64,000 nucleotides of DNA from Saccharothrix luteola (GTDB taxonomy: Bacteria; Actinomycetota; Actinomycetes; Mycobacteriales; Pseudonocardiaceae), in the NCBI RefSeq assembly GCF_020859565.1, contig NZ_JAJHUO010000032.1:53140-117139 (forward strand). The letters are read 5' to 3'. A program made the translations under genes and the position numbers. Of this stretch, positions 50,505 through 58,537 are shown piece after piece; the first letter of the stretch is position 1, and each line of letters begins with the position of its first letter. A model generated the notes under the pieces. It was not told where the DNA came from, ran no database searches, and saw nothing but the letters and a program-made list of their open reading frames with translations.

Positions 50505-51904
50505 GGGGAGCGTGGGCGGTCGTCGCCGACCGGCGCGTCCCGGGGCTGGAGCGGTTCACCGAGCCCGTGCGGGTCGGTGACCTGTTCGTCTACCACCGGG
50601 GCGGCACGAGCCTGCCGTCGACCGCGCCGTTCGAGATCGACGTGCGCACGCTGGCCGCCACCGTGCCGGACGGCGAGTTGCCCGCGGAACCCGTGCAGCG
50701 GACCGTGATCCGGGTCGCCGAGGGCGAGGTGCTGGCGTCCACGTCGGTGTTCAACGAGGAGGCGATCTACGCCGCGGAGGGCCCGTCGGGCGGGTTCGCC
50801 TACTTCACCGACCTGCTGCTGGCCGCGCTCGTGCTGCCGGCGCTGGAACTGGGCGTCCGGACGTCGACCGCGCCGGTGGGCGTGGACCCGGAGGCGACGC
50901 TGGTCGTCGGAGTGCGGCGGCTGCGGCACTCCACGCGCGAGCGCCGGACGCTCGCCGACCGGCACCGTGCCACCGAGCAGTTGGACGACCTGCTGGAGCG
51001 GTTCCGCGAACCGCACCGCGACGACCCGCTGACGGCGGGCAAGGCGCAACTGTCCGAATTGGACGGTGTGATCGGCGCCATCGCCGCCGACCGGCCGGGC
51101 GCGGGTTACGCGACGTTGCTGTCCGGCGGCATCGACTCGGGGACGGTGACCTACCTGGCCGCCGCACGCGGGCTCGACGTCGTGCCCTACAGCGTCGGCA
51201 CGCCGTGGGGCGACGAGTTCGCCGACGCCCGGGAGCTGTCCGACGCCGCCGGCCTGCGGATGCGGGAGGTGCGGCTGGACGAGGACGCGATCGTGCGCGC
51301 CATCCCCGCCGCCGTGCGGTGGCTGGGCACGGCCGCCGCGGAGGTGGTCGAGGTCGCGCTCACGGCCACCGCCGTCTACCAGGCGGGCGTGCTGGAACCG
51401 GGTCGCGTGCTGCTCACCGGCTACGGCAGCGACCTGATCAACGCGGGCCTCTTCACGCCCTTCGAGCGCCCGGAGGAGCTGATCGAGCAGGGGTTGGAGT
51501 CGATCCGGCGCACCCGCGTGAGCGGCGAGCTGTCCAACCGGATGCCGCTGGCGCACGGCGTCGAGGCGTTCCACCCGTTCTGGACCCTGCCGGTGATGCG
51601 GGTCGCGCTGGAGACCACGCCCGCGTGCAAGGTGCGCGAGGGCCGGGAGAAGTTCCACCTGCGGTCGGCCATGGCCGAGCACGTCGCACCGGGGATCGCC
51701 TGGCGGCGCAAGATCGCCGTGCACCACGGCGGCGGGCTCCAGGACGGCATCCGGCGGCGGGTCGCGGCCGACCTGGGCGAGTCCGATCCCGAGCGCGTCT
51801 ACCGCGCGTGCTTCGCGGAGCTGCTCTCCCTGGCCGGGCGAGGACGTCTGGACGACTGGGACGCGCAAGAGGTCTACACCGCCGCCGTCGCGGCATCCCG
51901 ATGA
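50501..51904 (+). CDS. carA: Carbapenam synthetase (CarA-type, asparagine-synthetase fold)
   Basis: 467 aa from a GTG overlapping carB (GTGA). The N-terminal Ntn-like domain is degenerate, without an N-terminal cysteine. The synthetase domain has the pyrophosphate loop LLSGGIDSGTVTYLA near residue 206, LLTGYGSDLINAGLF near 304, FHPFWTLPVMRVAL, and the C-terminal WRRKIAVHHGGGLQDG, whose lysine matches the catalytic Lys of CarA and beta-lactam synthetase. It adenylates carboxymethylproline and closes the beta-lactam. Slightly shorter than Pectobacterium CarA (503 aa). Coupled to carC by ATGA. Confidence 0.9.
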   Translation: MRGAWAVVADRRVPGLERFTEPVRVGDLFVYHRGGTSLPSTAPFEIDVRTLAATVPDGELPAEPVQRTVIRVAEGEVLASTSVFNEEAIYAAEGPSGGFAYFTDLLLAALVLPALELGVRTSTAPVGVDPEATLVVGVRRLRHSTRERRTLADRHRATEQLDDLLERFREPHRDDPLTAGKAQLSELDGVIGAIAADRPGAGYATLLSGGIDSGTVTYLAAARGLDVVPYSVGTPWGDEFADARELSDAAGLRMREVRLDEDAIVRAIPAAVRWLGTAAAEVVEVALTATAVYQAGVLEPGRVLLTGYGSDLINAGLFTPFERPEELIEQGLESIRRTRVSGELSNRMPLAHGVEAFHPFWTLPVMRVALETTPACKVREGREKFHLRSAMAEHVAPGIAWRRKIAVHHGGGLQDGIRRRVAADLGESDPERVYRACFAELLSLAGRGRLDDWDAQEVYTAAVAASR

Positions 51905-52728
51905 GTGAGGAGAGTGGTGTCGTGGAAGGCAGCCTGACCGAATCCGGGCTCGGCGCGGTGCTGGCCGCGGGAGCCGACGAGCCGATCGAGGAGTTCGTGC
52001 CGCGGGTGCGGGAGGCGGCGCTGTCGCGCGGTGTCGTCCTGGTGCGGGGGCTCGACTTCGACGAGCCGTCCTTCCAGCACCTGGTCCACCTGCTCGGGCA
52101 GACCGTCGACCACAAGTTCGGCGAGGGCCGGGCCGACCTGCTCAAGCTCAACGCGTCGCGGGACGAGGGCAAGGTCGTGACGGGCCGCGGCCCGCTGCCG
52201 CTGCACACCGACGGGCTGCTGGTCGGTGAGCAGGTCGACCTGATCGTGTTGTTCGCCAAGGACTTCTCCGACGAGCCCGGCTCCGGCGAGACCACGGTGT
52301 GCGACCAGTTGGCGGCGTGGCGGGAGATGCCGGAGCACCTGGCGGGGCCGCTCGCCGACGGCGAGCTGGAGTACCTGGTGGAGGAGCGCGGCTACTTCCC
52401 CCAGGTGCCCGCCGACTGGTACGGGATCGCCACCACGCGCGATTACGGCCGGGTCCGGTCGTTGAACCTGGCGCTGCGGTTCGGGCCGGACGTGCCGCGC
52501 GGCTGGCTGGTGCGCCTGGCGGGCGTGGACGAGGCCGCGTCGGACAAGTTCTTCGAGGAGCTGTCGGACCACCTGCACTCGCCGCGCTACCTCTACCAGC
52601 ACCGCTGGCAGCCGGGCGACCTGCTGGTGATCGACAACCAGCGCACCCTGCACGGGCGCACCGCGATCAGCTCGGACGGCGTCCGCCTCCTGTTCCGCGG
52701 CCAGGTGACCCTGCCGAACGCGCCCTGA
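51901..52728 (+). CDS. carC: Carbapenem synthase-like Fe(II)/2-oxoglutarate oxygenase (CarC-type)
   Basis: 275 aa, almost the CarC length. The iron triad is His102 and Asp104 in PLPLHTDGLL and His251 in QRTLHGRTAI; Arg266 in LLFRGQ binds 2-oxoglutarate. KLNASRDEGKVVTGRGPLPL and TTVCDQLAAWREMPEHL strongly resemble CarC. CarC inverts C5 and introduces the C2-C3 double bond of the carbapenem. In my recollection of CarC, the Tyr165 hydrogen donor for inversion is the second Tyr of ERGYY; here that place is Phe166 (ERGYF). It may be a desaturase with altered stereochemistry. Ends just before a strong hairpin. Confidence 0.85.
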   Translation: MSEESGVVEGSLTESGLGAVLAAGADEPIEEFVPRVREAALSRGVVLVRGLDFDEPSFQHLVHLLGQTVDHKFGEGRADLLKLNASRDEGKVVTGRGPLPLHTDGLLVGEQVDLIVLFAKDFSDEPGSGETTVCDQLAAWREMPEHLAGPLADGELEYLVEERGYFPQVPADWYGIATTRDYGRVRSLNLALRFGPDVPRGWLVRLAGVDEAASDKFFEELSDHLHSPRYLYQHRWQPGDLLVIDNQRTLHGRTAISSDGVRLLFRGQVTLPNAP

Positions 52729-52734
52729 CCGCGC

Positions 52735-52773
52735 GCGTCCCGGATCCCGTCGGCGCGGCGGGATCCGGGACGC
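52735..52773. terminator. Strong terminator hairpin after carC
   Basis: A perfect 15-bp stem (GCGTCCCGGATCCCG at 52735-52749, CGGGATCCGGGACGC at 52759-52773) with a 9-base loop begins 7 nt after the carC stop. It marks the end of the carB-carA-carC transcript. Confidence 0.85.
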
Positions 52774-52906
52774 CGTGGTGGGTGGTGTCGCACCTTCGGG
52801 TGGACGGTCGGTTCCGCCGTTCCGCGACGCCGGCGCTTCGCGCGATGCTGGCTCACAGGCCCGCCCGGGCCGACGAGAACAGCAGCCAAGGACAGGACGG
52901 GCAGTC

Positions 52907-54553
52907 GTGGCAGTGCCGTCGGACGAACCGGTCGAGAACGCGCCGGAGCACCGCTCGTTCAGCCGTCGCGCCGTCCTCGGCGGGCTGGGGGCGGCCGGGC
53001 TCACCGCCGGCCTGCCCGGCGCCGTCGCCCACGCCGAGGACCGCGCGGACCCCGTGCCGCCGGGCTCACGGCGGGCACGGGCGTACCGGATCCGCGAGCA
53101 GGCGGCGGCACGCCAACTGGGGCTGCCGGCGGCGCAGCACCACGACAACGGTGACGAGGCGGCCCACCCCGACCTGATCGGCAACTACGGCAAGGGGCTG
53201 CCGCACGACGGGCTGGGGCGCGTCGACCCGGCCGCCTACGCCGGCATGGTGCGCGCGGTCTCCGGCGACGAGCCCGGCGACCTGGACGGGATCGTCGTGG
53301 ACGGGCCGGTCGGGCTGGCCAACCCGCACGCCGCGTTCACCTACGGCCTGGTCGGCGCGGACTCCCACCAGCTGACCGTGCCGCCGCCACCACCGTTCGC
53401 CGGCGCGACGACGGCGGCGGAGATGGTCGAGCTGTACTGGCAGGCGCTGTGCCGCGACGTGCCGTTCGCCGCCTACGACACCGATCCGCTCATCGCCGCC
53501 GCCTGCCGCGACCTGTCCCGCCTCACCGGTTACGAGGGCCCGACCGAGCACCGGCGCGTCACACCGGCGACCGTGTTCCGCGGCCCGATGCCCGGCGCCC
53601 TGACCGGGCCGTACCTCTCGCAGTTCCTCCTGCGCGACGTCCCCTTCGGCCCCGCGACGATCAAGCAGACGTTCCGCGTGCCGGCGCCGCGCGACGACCA
53701 CCTCACCGACTACGACGAGTGGCTGCGCAACATCCGCGGTCACCAGCCGGAGCGCGAGAGCGCCTACGACGGCACCGCCCGCTACCCGCGCAACGGTCGC
53801 GACCTCGCCGAGTACTCCCGCCTGAACTTCGCCCACCAGCCCTACCTGATGGCCACCCTCCTGCTGATCGACCAGGGCCCGGACGCCTGGGACCGCAACA
53901 ACCCCTACCTGCGCGCCAACACCCGTCCCGGCGTCACGTTCGACTGGTCCCACCCGCTCGACCTGGTGACCCGCGTCGTGCAGGCCGCGCAGCTGGCCGC
54001 CTGGTTCCAGAAGTGGTGCGTGCACCGCAGGCTCCGCCCCGAGGAGTTCGCCGGCCACGCCCACAACCACGCCCTCGGCCGGGTCGACCACCCCCTGCAC
54101 CCGCAACTGCTCGACGCCGAGGCGCCGGACCGCGTCCGCGCCGAGCACGGCACCCTGCTGCTGCCGATGGCCTACCCGAGGGGATGCCCCACCCACCCCT
54201 CCTACACCGCCGCGCACGCCACCGTCGCGGGCGCCTGCGCGACCGTGCTCAAGGCGTTCTACGACGAGGCCTTCGTCCTGCGCGACCCGGTCGTGCCCAG
54301 CGCGGACGGCACGTCGCTGCGCCGCTACCCGGGGCCGCCGCTCACCGTCGGCGGGGAGCTGGACAAGCTCGCCTTCAACGCCGCCTACGGCCGCAACTTC
54401 GCCGGCGTGCACTGGCGCTCCGACACCACCGCCGGGCTGCTCCTGGGCGAGCAGGTCGCCGACCACCTGCTCGCCGACCTGCGCCGCACCCTCACCGAGG
54501 AGTTCGACGGCTTCACCTACACCCGCTTCGACGGCACGACCGCGATCGTGTGA
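52907..54553 (+). CDS. Tat-exported vanadium-dependent haloperoxidase family protein
   Basis: 548 aa from GTG at 52907 (another GTG at 52913). The N-terminus has a twin-arginine signal, SFSRRAVLGGLGAAGLTAGL then AHAED. The PAP2/haloperoxidase core is at the C-terminal end: PRGCPTHPSYTAAHATVAGA (phosphate/vanadate-binding region) and NFAGVHWRSDTTAGLLLGEQ (histidine). Related enzymes oxidise halides with peroxide or act as phosphatases. It lies downstream of the carbapenem terminator on the same strand, so it may or may not belong to that cluster. Confidence 0.8.
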   Translation: MAVPSDEPVENAPEHRSFSRRAVLGGLGAAGLTAGLPGAVAHAEDRADPVPPGSRRARAYRIREQAAARQLGLPAAQHHDNGDEAAHPDLIGNYGKGLPHDGLGRVDPAAYAGMVRAVSGDEPGDLDGIVVDGPVGLANPHAAFTYGLVGADSHQLTVPPPPPFAGATTAAEMVELYWQALCRDVPFAAYDTDPLIAAACRDLSRLTGYEGPTEHRRVTPATVFRGPMPGALTGPYLSQFLLRDVPFGPATIKQTFRVPAPRDDHLTDYDEWLRNIRGHQPERESAYDGTARYPRNGRDLAEYSRLNFAHQPYLMATLLLIDQGPDAWDRNNPYLRANTRPGVTFDWSHPLDLVTRVVQAAQLAAWFQKWCVHRRLRPEEFAGHAHNHALGRVDHPLHPQLLDAEAPDRVRAEHGTLLLPMAYPRGCPTHPSYTAAHATVAGACATVLKAFYDEAFVLRDPVVPSADGTSLRRYPGPPLTVGGELDKLAFNAAYGRNFAGVHWRSDTTAGLLLGEQVADHLLADLRRTLTEEFDGFTYTRFDGTTAIV

Positions 54554-54620
54554 TCTGATCCACGCCGACCCGGGCGGGCCGGGGTGAATCCTTTCGCGGT
54601 GTCGGGGTCTCTTATGGGCG

Positions 54621-55238
54621 ATGGTTACGTCAAGAGGGACACGTGCGACGGGTTCGCGGCGTGCTGCGGGGGTGGACGTGGTTGACCGCGGTTGGGCGAG
54701 CGAGCAGCTCATCGAGGCCGCACAGGGCGGTGACCTGGAGTCGCTGGCCGCCGTGGTGCACGGTGCTCATCCGCACGTGCTGCGGTTCGCCGGGCACCTG
54801 TGCGCCTCGCCGCAGGACGCCGAGGACGCGGCGCAGGAGGCGTTGATCGTCCTCTACCGCAAGATCGGGTCGTTGCGGGCCACGGCGGCGCTCGCGTCCT
54901 GGATGTTCCGGGTGGTCCGGCACGAGTGCCTGCGCCGCGCCCGGCGGCTGTTCGACCGCTACGACGAGGCCGGCGTCGTGCCGGTGGCGTCCGCCGAGGA
55001 CGAAGTGCTCCGGCGGCTGGAAGCCGAACGCGTCGCGGAGGCGATCCGGGCGCTGCCCGACGTCCAGCGCCGCGTGCTGATCATGCGCGACGTGCTGGGC
55101 CGACCGGGACGGGCGGTCGCCGAGGCGCTCGGGCTGAGCACCCCGGCGATGAAGTCCCACCTGCACCGGGCCCGGACCGCGCTCCGGCTCAGCCTGGGTG
55201 GCGGAGCCGTCCCGCCCTCGCCGTCCGTCCCGAACTGA
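54621..55238 (+). CDS. ECF-type RNA polymerase sigma factor
   Basis: 205 aa if started at ATG 54621; GTGs at 54672 and 54678 would give about 188 aa and a more typical N-terminus. Region 2: HPHVLRFAGHLCASPQDAED then AAQEALIVLYRKI and ASWMFRVVRHECLRRARR. Region 4: AIRALPDVQRRVLIMRDVLG then AEALGLSTPAMKSHLHRAR. No anti-sigma gene is adjacent. It is followed after 37 nt by a peroxiredoxin gene, suggesting an oxidative-stress response. Confidence 0.85.
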   Translation: MVTSRGTRATGSRRAAGVDVVDRGWASEQLIEAAQGGDLESLAAVVHGAHPHVLRFAGHLCASPQDAEDAAQEALIVLYRKIGSLRATAALASWMFRVVRHECLRRARRLFDRYDEAGVVPVASAEDEVLRRLEAERVAEAIRALPDVQRRVLIMRDVLGRPGRAVAEALGLSTPAMKSHLHRARTALRLSLGGGAVPPSPSVPN

Positions 55239-55275
55239 CGTTCCCGACCACCCCGCTCCGAAAAGGAACCCCACC

Positions 55276-55743
55276 ATGCTCGAAGCCGGATCACCCGCAC
55301 CGCACCTGGCGCTGGAGGACACCACGGGGCAGGCCGTCAGCCTGTCCGACTACCGGGGGCGGCACGCGGTGTTGCTCTTCTTCATGCGCTCGACGTCGTG
55401 CCCGGTCTGCAACGCGCACGTCCGCGACCTCGTCGAGCGCGCCGACGAACTGGCCGCCGACGACGTCCGCGTCCTCATCGCGGTCCCGGAGGACCGCGAG
55501 GCGGCGACGGCGTGGAAGGCGAAGCGCGGGATCCCGTTCCCCGTCCTCACCGGCCGCCGCGAGAGCCCCCACGAGCTGGTCGGCTTGAGCAGGAAGGTGT
55601 TCGGGTCGATGCAGCAGTCCGGCAGCGTCCTCGTCGACCGCGAGGGCGTCGTCCGCCACGCCCACGGCGCCACGCTGCCCACGAGCAGCTACGACAAGAA
55701 GGGGATCGCCGCGGCCGTCGCGTCGCTGCGCGCCCCGGCCTGA
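55276..55743 (+). CDS. Peroxiredoxin (AhpC/TSA family)
   Basis: 155 aa, ATG after AAAAGGA. Thioredoxin-fold with LFFMRSTSCPVCNAHVRDLV (peroxidatic Cys near residue 43, CxxC pair) and SGSVLVDREGVVRHAHGATL near the end. These reduce peroxides with thiol donors. The gene is 37 nt after the ECF sigma gene, so they likely form one operon. It ends 4 nt from the convergent MFS gene. Confidence 0.85.
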   Translation: MLEAGSPAPHLALEDTTGQAVSLSDYRGRHAVLLFFMRSTSCPVCNAHVRDLVERADELAADDVRVLIAVPEDREAATAWKAKRGIPFPVLTGRRESPHELVGLSRKVFGSMQQSGSVLVDREGVVRHAHGATLPTSSYDKKGIAAAVASLRAPA

Positions 55744-55747
55744 GCGG

Positions 55748-57271
55748 TCAGCGGTTCTCCAGCGCGGGGACCGGCTCCTCGACGGGGCCGGTCCCGCGCA
55801 GCGCGATCATGCCGACCACCGCGAACACCACGACGACCGAGGCGCCCACGACGGCGACGGTGTGCAGCCCGGACGCGAAGGCGTCCCGCGCGGTGGCGAG
55901 CACGGCGTCCGCCGGCGAACCGGGCAGGCTCCCCGCCGCCTGTAGAGCGCCGGCCATGCTGTCCGTCGCCAGGGCGGCGGCCTCGGCGGGCACCTGCTCG
56001 GGAACGGCGACCTCGGCGCGGTAGACGGCCGTGCCGACGCTGCCGAACACCGCGATGCCCATGGCGATGCCGAACTCGCCGCTGGTCTCCGACATGGCCG
56101 ACGCGGCACCGGCCTTCCGCGGCGGCACCGAGCTGACCACCATCTCGGTGCACAGCACGCCCTGCGGCCCCATCCCGAAGCTCGCGATCGCCATGCCCGC
56201 CACCACGAACGCCACCCCGCCGACGCCGGTGGCCTGCGTGAACAGCAGGATCCCGCCCGCCGCGACCAGCATCCCGAACCCGAGCACGAACTCCGGCCGG
56301 AACCGCCGCGCCAGCCGCGGCGCGATCAGCGACCCGACCACCACCGCGCCGGCCTGCGGCACCAGCCAGAGCCCGGCTTGCACGGCGGTGAGCCCGGCGA
56401 CCATCTGCAGGTACTGGCTGACCAGCAGGAAGACACCGCCCATGGTGAGCGCGCCGACCAGCATGATGCTCACCGCCGCGCTGAACGCCCGCACCCGGAA
56501 CAGCCGCAGGTCCAGCATCGGGTCGGCCAGGCCGCGCTGACGGCGGACGAACACCACGCCGACCGCCACGCCGACGACGAGCACGACCACGTTGAGCGGC
56601 GACACGCCGTCCTTGGCCGTCTCCTTGAGGGCGTAGACGATCGGCAGGATCGCGCCGAGCGACAGCACCACGCTCGCCGGGTCGAGCCGCCCGGCGGCGG
56701 TGTCGCGGTACTCCGGCAGCAGCTTCGGCGCGGCGACCAGCAGCAGGACCATGACCGGCACGGCCATCAGGAACACCGAGCCCCACCAGAAGTGCTCCAG
56801 CAGCACGCCGCCGACCACCGGCCCGATCACCATGCCGCCCATGAAGCAGCTCATCCACACCGCGATCGCGGTCCCCCGCTGCCCGGGGTCCTGGAACATG
56901 TTGCTGATCAGCGCCAACGTGGACGGCATGAGCGTCGCGCCGGCGATCCCGAGCACGGCCCGCGCGCCGATCAGCATCTCCGGGCTGGTGGTGAACGCCG
57001 CCACGACCGACGCCACGCCGAACGCGGCGCCGCCCGCCATCAGCAGCTTCCGCCGGCCGATCCGGTCACCCAGGGTGCCCATCGTGACCAGGAAGCCGGC
57101 GATCATGAAGCCGTAGACGTCGATGATCCACAGCAGCTGGGTGCTGCTCGGGCGCAGGTCGGCGGCCAGGTGCGGGACCGCCAGGTGCAGCACGCTCATG
57201 TCCACCGACAGCAACAGCGTCGGCAGCGCCAGCACCGCCAACCCCGACCACTCGCGTCGTCCTGCCCTCAT
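55748..57271 (-). CDS. MFS exporter, DHA2 (14-TM, QacA/EmrB-like)
   Basis: 507 aa with about 14 hydrophobic segments. DHA2 motifs are present: LLLSVDMSVLHLAVPHLAAD in TM1, GTLGDRIGRRKLLM (motif A), RAVLGIAGATLMPSTLALIS (motif C-like), and GGFVIGPVVGG-like SCFMGGMVIGPVVGGVLLEH. Such pumps export drugs and secondary metabolites. Its position next to the O-methyltransferase and near the carbapenem genes makes self-resistance or product export possible. Confidence 0.9.
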   Translation of the reverse strand: MRAGRREWSGLAVLALPTLLLSVDMSVLHLAVPHLAADLRPSSTQLLWIIDVYGFMIAGFLVTMGTLGDRIGRRKLLMAGGAAFGVASVVAAFTTSPEMLIGARAVLGIAGATLMPSTLALISNMFQDPGQRGTAIAVWMSCFMGGMVIGPVVGGVLLEHFWWGSVFLMAVPVMVLLLVAAPKLLPEYRDTAAGRLDPASVVLSLGAILPIVYALKETAKDGVSPLNVVVLVVGVAVGVVFVRRQRGLADPMLDLRLFRVRAFSAAVSIMLVGALTMGGVFLLVSQYLQMVAGLTAVQAGLWLVPQAGAVVVGSLIAPRLARRFRPEFVLGFGMLVAAGGILLFTQATGVGGVAFVVAGMAIASFGMGPQGVLCTEMVVSSVPPRKAGAASAMSETSGEFGIAMGIAVFGSVGTAVYRAEVAVPEQVPAEAAALATDSMAGALQAAGSLPGSPADAVLATARDAFASGLHTVAVVGASVVVVFAVVGMIALRGTGPVEEPVPALENR

Positions 57272-57408
57272 CGTCGTCTCCCCGGTCTCGATCGTGCCCT
57301 GTCACCCTTGAGTCGAACGGCGACGACCCGGATCGACATCCCGGCCCGAGGTCGTCGAAGAAATTTCCGCGGATTTCTCCTTTGACACCCCTGGGAGAGT
57401 GGATTCTC

Positions 57409-58413
57409 GTGGGACGAAACGACGATGACGCGACTGCGCTCCGCGACCTGGCCGGGCTGGCCACCCCGATGGCGCTGCGGGTCGCGGTGACCCTGGGGTT
57501 GCCGGACCGGTTGCTCGGCGACGGTCGCCCGGCCGACGAGCTCGCGGTCGAGCTCGACGTCGACCCGGTCGCCCTCGAACTCCTCCTCGCCCACCTCGTG
57601 ACCCTAGGGGTGCTCGAACGCACCTCCACCGGCTACCGGACGAGCGCGTACGGCGCGAACCTCCGCGTCGACGCCGGCAACGGCCTCGCCGACCTCCTGA
57701 GCCTGGACACCGCGGGAGGGCGGGCGGAACTGGCGTTCGTCGAGCTGGCGCACAGCGTCCGCACCGGTCGGGCGGCCTACCCGCACCGGTACGGGCAGGA
57801 CTTCTACCGGGACCTGGCCGAGCACCCGCACCTCCGCGCGTCGTTCGACCGGCAGATGACGCACCGCTTCCGCGCCGACATCCCGCAGATCGTCGCCGGT
57901 GTCGACTGGTCCCTGTTCGCCACCGTCGTGGACGTCGGCGGCGGCGAGGGCGGCCTGCTCGCCGCGATCCTCCTCGCCCACCCCGGGATGCGCGGCCACC
58001 TGGTCGACCTCCCTCCGACCGCCGCCGGCGCCCGCCGCACGTTCAGCGCTCACGGTCTCGACGAGCGGACCGAGGTGACGGCCGGCAGCTTCTTCGACCC
58101 GCTGCCCGCCGGCGCGGACGCCTACGTGCTGTTCGACATCCTCCACAACTGGGACGACGAGCACGCCGACCGCATCCTGGGCCGCTGCGCCGAGGCCGCC
58201 CACCCCGGCGCACGCGTGCTGGTCGTCGAAGGGGTCGGCGGGCTGCGTGCGAGCACCGCGAGCGACCTGGACATGCTCGTGATCTTCGGCGGGCGCGAGC
58301 GGCGGCTCGACGAGTTCCGCGCGCTCGGCTCGCCGCACGGCCTGGTCCTCGACACCGTGACCGACCTGACCGATCACCGGTGCCTGCTCGAATTCCGGCT
58401 CACGGCCGGATAA
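57409..58413 (+). CDS. O-methyltransferase (plant-type/polyketide-type)
   Basis: 334 aa from GTG at 57409 with GGGAG upstream (a TTG at 57382 would add nine residues). An N-terminal dimerisation helix domain (LRDLAGLATPMALRVAVTLG) precedes a class I SAM domain: VVDVGGGEGGLLAAIL (motif I), GHLVDLPPTAAGARRTF, AGSFFDPLPAGADAYVLFDI (motif IV), LHNWDDEHADRILGRCAEAA (catalytic His and Asp of this family). It methylates a hydroxyl of a phenolic or polyketide-like compound. The target is unknown. Confidence 0.9.
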   Translation: MGRNDDDATALRDLAGLATPMALRVAVTLGLPDRLLGDGRPADELAVELDVDPVALELLLAHLVTLGVLERTSTGYRTSAYGANLRVDAGNGLADLLSLDTAGGRAELAFVELAHSVRTGRAAYPHRYGQDFYRDLAEHPHLRASFDRQMTHRFRADIPQIVAGVDWSLFATVVDVGGGEGGLLAAILLAHPGMRGHLVDLPPTAAGARRTFSAHGLDERTEVTAGSFFDPLPAGADAYVLFDILHNWDDEHADRILGRCAEAAHPGARVLVVEGVGGLRASTASDLDMLVIFGGRERRLDEFRALGSPHGLVLDTVTDLTDHRCLLEFRLTAG

Positions 58414-58537
58414 GCGTCGCCCGCGTGGCGAGTTCGGCGGATTTCGAGTCCCCGTCAGTGTGAATTCACGCTTTACCGTTAACAGAACGTGATCGTCTCG
58501 GTACCGTCCGAACAAGGGCGGGAGACCAGGGGACGGC

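Noticed and set aside
54555..54620. Possible carbapenem-resistance beta-lactamase or antitermination gene near the cluster
   Set aside because: Looked for CarF/CarG-like or beta-lactamase motifs (SxxK, HxHxD) near carA-C and found none in the flanking genes.
58460..58469. GTGAATTCAC palindrome before the second NACHT gene
   Set aside because: Only 10 bp and a single copy; too short to call an operator.
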